Source: Fragilaria crotonensis
Lineage: Eukaryota > Bacillariophyta > Fragilariophyceae > Fragilariales > Fragilariaceae
Direction of reading: 5' to 3'
Length of the DNA: 54,550 nucleotides
NCBI GenBank assembly: GCA_022925895.1
Contig: JAKSYS010000415.1
Location: forward strand, 1-54,550
Shown: positions 49,232-54,550 of the stretch, in pieces
How the letters are laid out: every line of letters starts with the position of its first letter
Position numbering within the stretch: the first letter of the stretch is position 1
Notes under the pieces: model-generated
The model's input: only the letters and a program-made list of their open reading frames with translations
The model's database searches: none
What the model was told of the DNA's origin: nothing
Program-made: the position numbers and the translations under genes

Positions 49232-51516
49232 ATGAAGCTCGCTGTTCTCTTCACCTTCCTTGGCGTTACTGTTCAAGGTCTAGACGACATCACTGTTGAA
49301 GATGATGTTTCTATCGTTGAGGGCACCCTTATGTTGGAGGCCACCACCAACAAAGCGACGGTAGGTGTCCTTACTGTCGAAGTCAAGAGATCCGATTCTG
49401 CTGCTCGCACAACGGAGAAATCCGGCATTGCGATAGACAGATACCTCAAAAAGCGCAAGACGACCAAGGCACCGGCCTAGGCAGCGACCAAGGCACCGAA
49501 GGCAGCGACCAAGGCACCGAAGGCAGCGACCAAGGCACCGAAGGCAGCGACCAAGGCACCGACCAAGGCACCGACCAAGGCACCGACCAAGGCACCGACC
49601 AAGGCACCGACCAAGGCACCGACCAAGGCACCGACCAAGGCACCGACCTCCGTACCGACCTCCGTACCGACCTCCGTACCGACCTCCGTACCGACCTCCG
49701 TACCGACCTCCGTACCGACCTCCGTACCGACCTCCGCACCAACCGCCGCACCAACCTCCGCACCAACCGCTGCACCAACCGCTGTGCACCAGCCGCCGCA
49801 CCAACCTCCGCACCAACCTCCGCTCCAACCTCCGCTCCAACCTCCGCTCCAACCTCCGCTCCAACCTCCGCACCAACCTCCGCACCGACCAAGGCACCAA
49901 CCGCCGCACCGACCTCGAACCGACCTCCGCACCGACCTCCGCACCAACTGCCGCACCAACCTCCGCACCAACCTCCGCACCAACCTCCGCACCAACCTCC
50001 GCACCAACCTCCGCACCAACCTCCGCACCAACCTCCGCACCAACCTCCGCACCAACCTCCGCACCAATCTCGCGCCAACCTCCGCACCGACCAAGGCACC
50101 AACCGCCGCACCGACCTCCACACCAACCGCGCACCAACCGCCGCACCAACCTCCGCACCAACCGCCGCACAACCTCCGCACCAACCTCCGCACCAACCTC
50201 CGCACCAACCTCCGCACCAACCTCCGCACCAACCTCCGCACCAACCTCCGCGCCAACCTCCGCGCAACCTCGCACCAACCTCCGCACCAACCTCCGCACC
50301 AACCTCCGCACCAACCTCTGCACCAACCTCCGCACCAACCTCCGCTCCAACCTCCGCAGCAACCTCCGCACCAACCTCCGCAGCGACCTCCGCACCGACC
50401 TCCGCACCGACCGCCGCACCAACCGCCGCACCAACCGCCGCACCAACCGCCGCACCAACCTCCGCATCAACCTCCGCACCAACCTCCGCACCAACCTCCG
50501 CACCGACCTCGGCACCTACATCGGAACCAACCTCCGCACCAACCTCCGCACCAACCTCCGCACCCACCGCCGCACCCACCGCCGCACCCACCGCCGCACC
50601 CACCGCCGCACCAACCTCCGCACCAACCGCCGCACCGACCTCGGCACCTACATCGGAACCTACAGCGTCGCCAGCATGCTTCCCTGGCGACGCAATCGTC
50701 ACGGTCGAAGGCAAGGGTCAAGTGGAAATGAGGGATCTCATGATTGGCGACCGTGTCCTAGGCATGGGTGGGAAATTCCAATCTATCTACGCCTTCGGTC
50801 ACTGGTCTACTAACAGGACCTCTCAGTACATTCGCCTCTACACCAACGCTTCCAGTACACCACTCGAGCTCTCATCACGACATTATGTCTTTCTCTACGA
50901 ACAGCAGGAAATCCCTGCGGTTCCTGCCTTGTTGAAGGTCGGTGACGTCCTTTTGGGGTCAGATCCCACTCGGGCCGCACTGGAGATTATCAAGATTGAA
51001 ACTGCTACGAAAGATGGTGTATTTGCACCATTGACAGTCGATGGCACCATTGCCGTGAATGGAGTTGTGGCCTCCAGCTATGTTTTCCAAACATGGTATT
51101 CTCTCGATCAACCACATGACTACCTTTATTTCTTGGGCTGGTACAAGATCATGTCCCACAAAACCTTCAGTCATATGAGGCTCAGTCCCCTTCGGTTTGC
51201 GTCCATGGGAATCTCTCCTTGGTTTGGTACCATTGCTGACAAGGAAGGTAGGAACATTCTCAGCTGTGCCTACGCGCATGCCGGCACATGGATGCATTCC
51301 AGCACTCATGGCTTCGGTGTTGTGGCATTGGGAACTGTGCTCTTTTATGGCTTGTGTGGAATTTCTTTGTTTTCTTACTTCATCGAGTGTCTTGTTGGAC
51401 CAGTCATGGGTCCATCTGTCATTGCTCTCATTATCGTCGCATCCATGGTGGCATTCAAGAAGCAGCATCAGACCAAAGCGACTGCGGGTAGTAGTAAGAA
51501 GGTCAAGATTCATTAG
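49232..51516 (+). CDS. Secreted PT-linker Hint (Hedgehog/intein-like) protein
   Basis: The N-terminus has the same signal peptide and acidic segment as U1-U4. After [10 protein letters not shown] a TAG stop (49478-49480; AAG in U2 and U3) interrupts the frame, and several 1-2 nt indels lie in the 1.2-kb [12 protein letters not shown] array. The Hint domain is intact in one frame from 50677 to 51516: [16 protein letters not shown] with the nucleophile Cys, [17 protein letters not shown] with the conserved His, and VNGVVASSY. Two hydrophobic helices ([35 protein letters not shown]) and a basic tail follow. Hint domains self-cleave, as in Hedgehog. As sequenced the gene is broken; errors in the array are a plausible cause. 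Confidence 0.65.
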
Positions 51517-52078
51517 GTTGTGCTCCACCGGAGTGCGTTTTATGTACGTTACTACCGCGAAAGGCAGTGTGAAGGCCAAAGCATCCATTTCAAAGTACAG
51601 CAGTGGCGAAAGTATTCGACTCTACCTTACTTGTATAATTAGGTAATTTTTCCTGTGATATTGACATCGTACAAGAAAGATCTTTTATCTTGTATTACAT
51701 GAAGCATGATGCCCCGACTGCTTCGGTCACTGTATGTTGGTGAAGTCGATGGAATCTTGAGAGGCAGAAAGAACGCGCGCGAGGCAGCTGTATTCTTGGC
51801 GTACTATCACACGACCATTTTTCTAACTAGTGGACTTTCGGTCAAAGTTCCGATGCTGCAATGTGCGCAGCCTGGCTCACGAATAGTTTCAAGAAAGCAC
51901 ACAAGGATGCGGCGCTTATGGTCTTGTGTGTTTTCATCAAGCCATGTATAGGGAAACGGGCGTATCGACCATGAGCATTTGCCTTGTGGCATGTTATCCT
52001 TCTTGCCATGACAGGAATTCCGCCATTCACCCAATCAATTGCCTTACATTATGATTCATAGTACCTTCGTTTATTGCA
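51517..52078. other. Convergent intergenic region
   Basis: It separates the 3' ends of the Hint gene and the dioxygenase. 51563-51640 (ggcagtgtgaaggccaaagc...) is the sequence found directly after the stop of the truncated PT genes, which locates their deletion junction. 51700-52030 holds a - strand frame (HKANAHGRYARFPIHGLMKT) that may be a gene remnant but is not recognised. Confidence 0.45.
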
Positions 52079-53530
52079 TTAGTTGTAGTTGTTGGATGAT
52101 GATGATCGAGAGGCTGATGTTTCTTGACAATGACGATAAAATCTCTCGGCAACGTACTTCTCTAATCCAAGATCCATCATCATGGTCACCACTGTCACCT
52201 CACCAAGAGACATTAATGTCGTCAGGGGCATACTGGGGTCTATGTCAAGTTGTTGCAACACAGCAATTAGTGTTTCCAGATTGTCGTGATGATCATCTTC
52301 CATGTCAACCGATTGCGCAAGTTGGTCCAGAACAGTTTGGACTGTCATGGGGAGTAGATCTGCAGGTCTCGATGCTTGGTTGTCATCATGATCATCATCC
52401 TGGGTCGGTAGTAGTAGTAGTGAGGAGGAGACCGTCTTGTCGGACGTGTGATTCGTTTCTGTCGCCACGTTCTGGATTGGAAACATGACATCACTTCGCA
52501 ACACGAATTTAGTACCACCACCACTATGAGCACCACAGTTCTGGTCGTCAACATTTAGTGTCAAGCCTTGACTGGCATGATACAGTTCGTGATTGAATAC
52601 AAGGAATTTGCCTAATTTGGGCACAACCTCCAACATGTTCTCGGACGGTTGTAAGGAATTCAAAAATACTGTGTTCCCACCATGAAAGTGGACCCCACCA
52701 CCTGTATTCAAGTAGAGGAGGATGGTAAGTTTGCTTTCGTACATCTTCTTGTCTTTGGTCGTTGTTGTTGTTGTTGTTGTGGCATCGTAATGTGGAAGAA
52801 AAATATCATGATCGGCAGTATCATAGCGCAGCAACCGCAACCGTGGGTTGATCCGGTAATCATACGATGATGATGTTGACGAATCGTCCTTTTTTCCCTG
52901 AATACCATTCTTACGACACCATGATTGAATCGCCTCGTCAATTCCAGCCTTCTGGAAGGCTTGTTGCAACCATATCAACACCAAATCCGAATAAAAGACA
53001 CACACTTTGTGATGATTGGGGTTCAGTAATTGAACCGTGACGCCACCATCACTGCCATCTCCCGCTGCAACATTTCGTTGTTCTCGTCGTTCCTGATGTT
53101 GTTGTGGAGACAGGGCGGCTGCTGTAACGTATGTTGGTCCAAATGTTTTCCCACCATTATTGGTAGTTCGATAACCAAGATTGTGAATGATATAAGAGCA
53201 TTGTGCGGGAGAAAGTAGCAGTGACCTTGTTTCGAGCAACAGCGGAGTGTGGGGAGTGAGAGGTCGATGACAATGCCGTGGTGGGGTGTGATGTACTGCC
53301 GTTGTCGTAGTTGTGCTGCTTGTCATGGTACCATCATTACTGCCACTGGCACTGTCACAAGTACTGGAACCATCTTCCGTGTCGTGATGATGGCTCTCAT
53401 GATCCTCAGAGTCCGTGTCGCCGTCATCATCATCATCATCGGCGTCTATAACTAGTTTATCGACACCCAGAATCTCAAACAGAGCTTCATCTGCAGAGCT
53501 TATTGAGAGCCTTGGACTGGACTTGGTCAT
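52079..53530 (-). CDS. 2-oxoglutarate/Fe(II) dioxygenase, prolyl hydroxylase-like
   Basis: The 483-codon ORF starts at 53530. The first ~110 residues are acidic and low-complexity (DADDDDDDGDTDSEDHES). The double-stranded beta-helix core has the HxD iron site in FLPHYD (His247, Asp249), LTILLYLN, GGNTVFLNSL, the distal His in NHELYHASQG (about His318) and the 2OG-binding Arg in FVLRSDVMF. These are the residues needed for a prolyl-4-hydroxylase-type reaction. The last ~100 residues are an unrecognised helical domain. There is no signal peptide, so it is probably cytosolic or nuclear. Fragments of it occur in every other unit. Confidence 0.85.
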   Translation of the reverse strand: MTKSSPRLSISSADEALFEILGVDKLVIDADDDDDDGDTDSEDHESHHHDTEDGSSTCDSASGSNDGTMTSSTTTTTAVHHTPPRHCHRPLTPHTPLLLETRSLLLSPAQCSYIIHNLGYRTTNNGGKTFGPTYVTAAALSPQQHQERREQRNVAAGDGSDGGVTVQLLNPNHHKVCVFYSDLVLIWLQQAFQKAGIDEAIQSWCRKNGIQGKKDDSSTSSSYDYRINPRLRLLRYDTADHDIFLPHYDATTTTTTTTKDKKMYESKLTILLYLNTGGGVHFHGGNTVFLNSLQPSENMLEVVPKLGKFLVFNHELYHASQGLTLNVDDQNCGAHSGGGTKFVLRSDVMFPIQNVATETNHTSDKTVSSSLLLLPTQDDDHDDNQASRPADLLPMTVQTVLDQLAQSVDMEDDHHDNLETLIAVLQQLDIDPSMPLTTLMSLGEVTVVTMMMDLGLEKYVAERFYRHCQETSASRSSSSNNYN

Positions 53531-53893
53531 GGGCTGAACGACTGTATTAAGGACGATGAAGGGTTTAAGTGGACGTAAATGCGAGTCTGTCAGTTACCAG
53601 TTGACTCTACTACCGGTAGTAGAGCCTATCATACTGACTACCGATGTACCGTGACGCAAACTACCGTGAACCCACCTACCGCCGCGTACCGGCCTACCGT
53701 GAACCAATCTACCGGTACATGTAGTGCGAACCAAACTACCATCTACCTTGTGGGGGTTTCGTGAAGAAATAAATGATACCAGTATTTCGGAAAAGTGAAC
53801 AGGCTTCTCGATTCTCTGAATTGACAATAAATCGTCTAGGCAAGCAGAGCTCACAATTAATTCATACTTGAACATTTTCATCAAGGCAAATTC
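53531..53893. promoter_or_regulatory. Divergent promoter region with palindrome and ctaccg array
   Basis: It lies between the dioxygenase start (- strand) and the U6 gene (+ strand). ctctactaccggtagtagag at 53605-53624 is a perfect 20-bp palindrome. It is followed by degenerate copies of ctaccgtgaacc and ctaccg to about 53750. Both are candidate regulatory sites. Confidence 0.4.
53605..53624. repeat. Perfect 20-bp palindrome
   Basis: ctctactacc is followed by its exact reverse complement ggtagtagag, with no spacer. Confidence 0.9.
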
Positions 53894-54418
53894 ATGAAGC
53901 TCATTCTTCACTTTGCCATCCTCGTAGCTGTTGCTACAGCTCAAGGTTTTGACATCACTATCGATGCGATTTCCATTCTCGTCAAGGAGGCTACAATCGA
54001 AGGTGTCTTCCCCGTCAAGGTCGAGCGATCCATTTCGGATGTGACCACCGGTACCCGTGGCCTCAAGTTGGTGCCAACCAAACGCAACAAGGGCAAGAAA
54101 ACACCACCCACAGCATCTCCAACATCACAGCCTAGCCCAGCAGAGGTGGTGCCAAGCCTAGAGCCCATACCACTACAGCCTGTCCCACGGTCTACCCCAG
54201 AGGCTACTACCCGAGCAGAATGCTTCCCTAGTAATGATGCCCAGTACGTCATGGTGGACACAGTGAGAATTTGTCATGTCACGATTGGTGACCGTGTTCT
54301 TGGGAGGATGGGTGAGAAGAGTGGTAATGTCAAGATCAACATCCATGAGATAGTTGTGCTTGTACCGATGAAGTGCTTCAGAAACGTACTTGTAAAACAC
54401 TTCATTTTTGAATATTGA
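53894..54418 (+). pseudogene. Divergent Hint-family gene, truncated (U6)
   Basis: ATG 53894 opens a 174-codon frame with a signal peptide (MKLILHFAILVAVATAQG), a segment like that of U1-U5, a short Pro-rich linker (PTASPTSQPSPAEVVPS) and the start of a Hint domain: AECFPSNDAQY, then TIGDRVLGRMGEKSGN. After about 54330 the sequence no longer resembles Hint and instead matches reverse-strand dioxygenase sequence. A deletion has fused the two convergent genes. The linker is much shorter and less regular than in U1-U5. Confidence 0.65.
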
Positions 54419-54550
54419 TATTGCTTGTTGTAATCGTTGTGGCGTTGTTGTAGTCGTTGTGGCATAACAGCATGTGGTAGAAAAAAATGGCAACATCAGC
54501 AGCCTCGCCGTAGTAGGCGCAGTAAACAAAATCGTGGGTTGATCTGATCC
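54330..54550 (-). pseudogene. 2OG dioxygenase fragment of U6
   Basis: The - strand reads YKYVSEALHRYKHN near 54370-54415, like EKYVAERFYRHCQE at the end of the intact enzyme. At 54420-54550 it reads QINPRF and FFLPHAVMPQ, like RINPRLRLLRYD and FLPHYDATT. The C-terminal segment and the HxD region are thus adjacent, with ~150 residues deleted. The iron-binding Asp is not preserved. The gene continues beyond the window. Confidence 0.55.

Noticed and set aside
49784-50731. + strand ORF of HQPPHQPP and TNLRT repeats
   Set aside because: It is an out-of-frame reading of the PT linker of the Hint gene. It has no signal peptide and ends inside the Hint start.
50959-51588. - strand 209-codon ORF opposite the Hint domain
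   Set aside because: It is antisense to a domain with clear conserved motifs.
1-54550. tRNA and rRNA genes
   Set aside because: No cloverleaf with consensus A and B boxes or rRNA-like sequence was recognised by eye. A covariance-model scan would be needed to exclude small RNA genes.

Overview
This window looks like nuclear DNA from a diatom or close stramenopile. The evidence is Pro-Thr-rich secreted proteins, several Copia elements with diatom-style Pol, a DIRS-like tyrosine-recombinase retroelement, GT-AG introns and no bacterial operon structure. Species cannot be named from the sequence. It is mostly a decayed tandem array of one gene cassette, heavily invaded by transposons, with one near-intact cassette at the right end.

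The cassette is a secreted, Pro-Thr-repeat protein gene on the + strand facing a 2-oxoglutarate/Fe(II) dioxygenase gene on the - strand. In the best copy (49.05-53.53 kb) the + gene encodes a signal peptide, a long PT linker, a Hedgehog/intein-type (Hint) domain and C-terminal membrane segments. The dioxygenase ORF is open over 483 codons. Four more units (U1 3.96 kb, U2 13.04 kb, U3 16.83 kb, U4 43.27 kb; about 3.1 kb each without insertions) carry a short gene that lost the Hint domain at one shared junction, followed by two degenerate dioxygenase fragments. A divergent sixth unit starts at 53.89 kb and runs off the window.

Each unit carries a different set of insertions. U1 holds a gag-only LTR element (6801-12730, target duplication taacg). 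U2 holds a 714-bp MITE (15861-16574, target duplication cctgg). U3 holds a 2-kb hAT-like element (19538-21528) and a Copia element (21891-43255). That Copia element is itself interrupted by a second Copia element on the - strand (27305-33814, target duplication tggcg) and by an 8.3-kb DIRS-like element placed inside its 3' LTR (34930-43203). Downstream of U4 there are two oppositely oriented copies of a ~350-bp element at the same host site, plus two unexplained inserts.

Positions 1-6.8 kb are a second copy of 38.99-46.2 kb, including the flanking LTR remnant, so this is a segmental duplication or an assembly artefact and not an independent transposition. The left copy carries many 1-3 nt deletions. 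Most transposon Pol genes are broken by frameshifts or stops. The best candidates for functional genes are the Hint gene (subject to checking its repeat array), the dioxygenase, the short PT proteins of U1 and U4, and the gag ORFs of the LTR elements.
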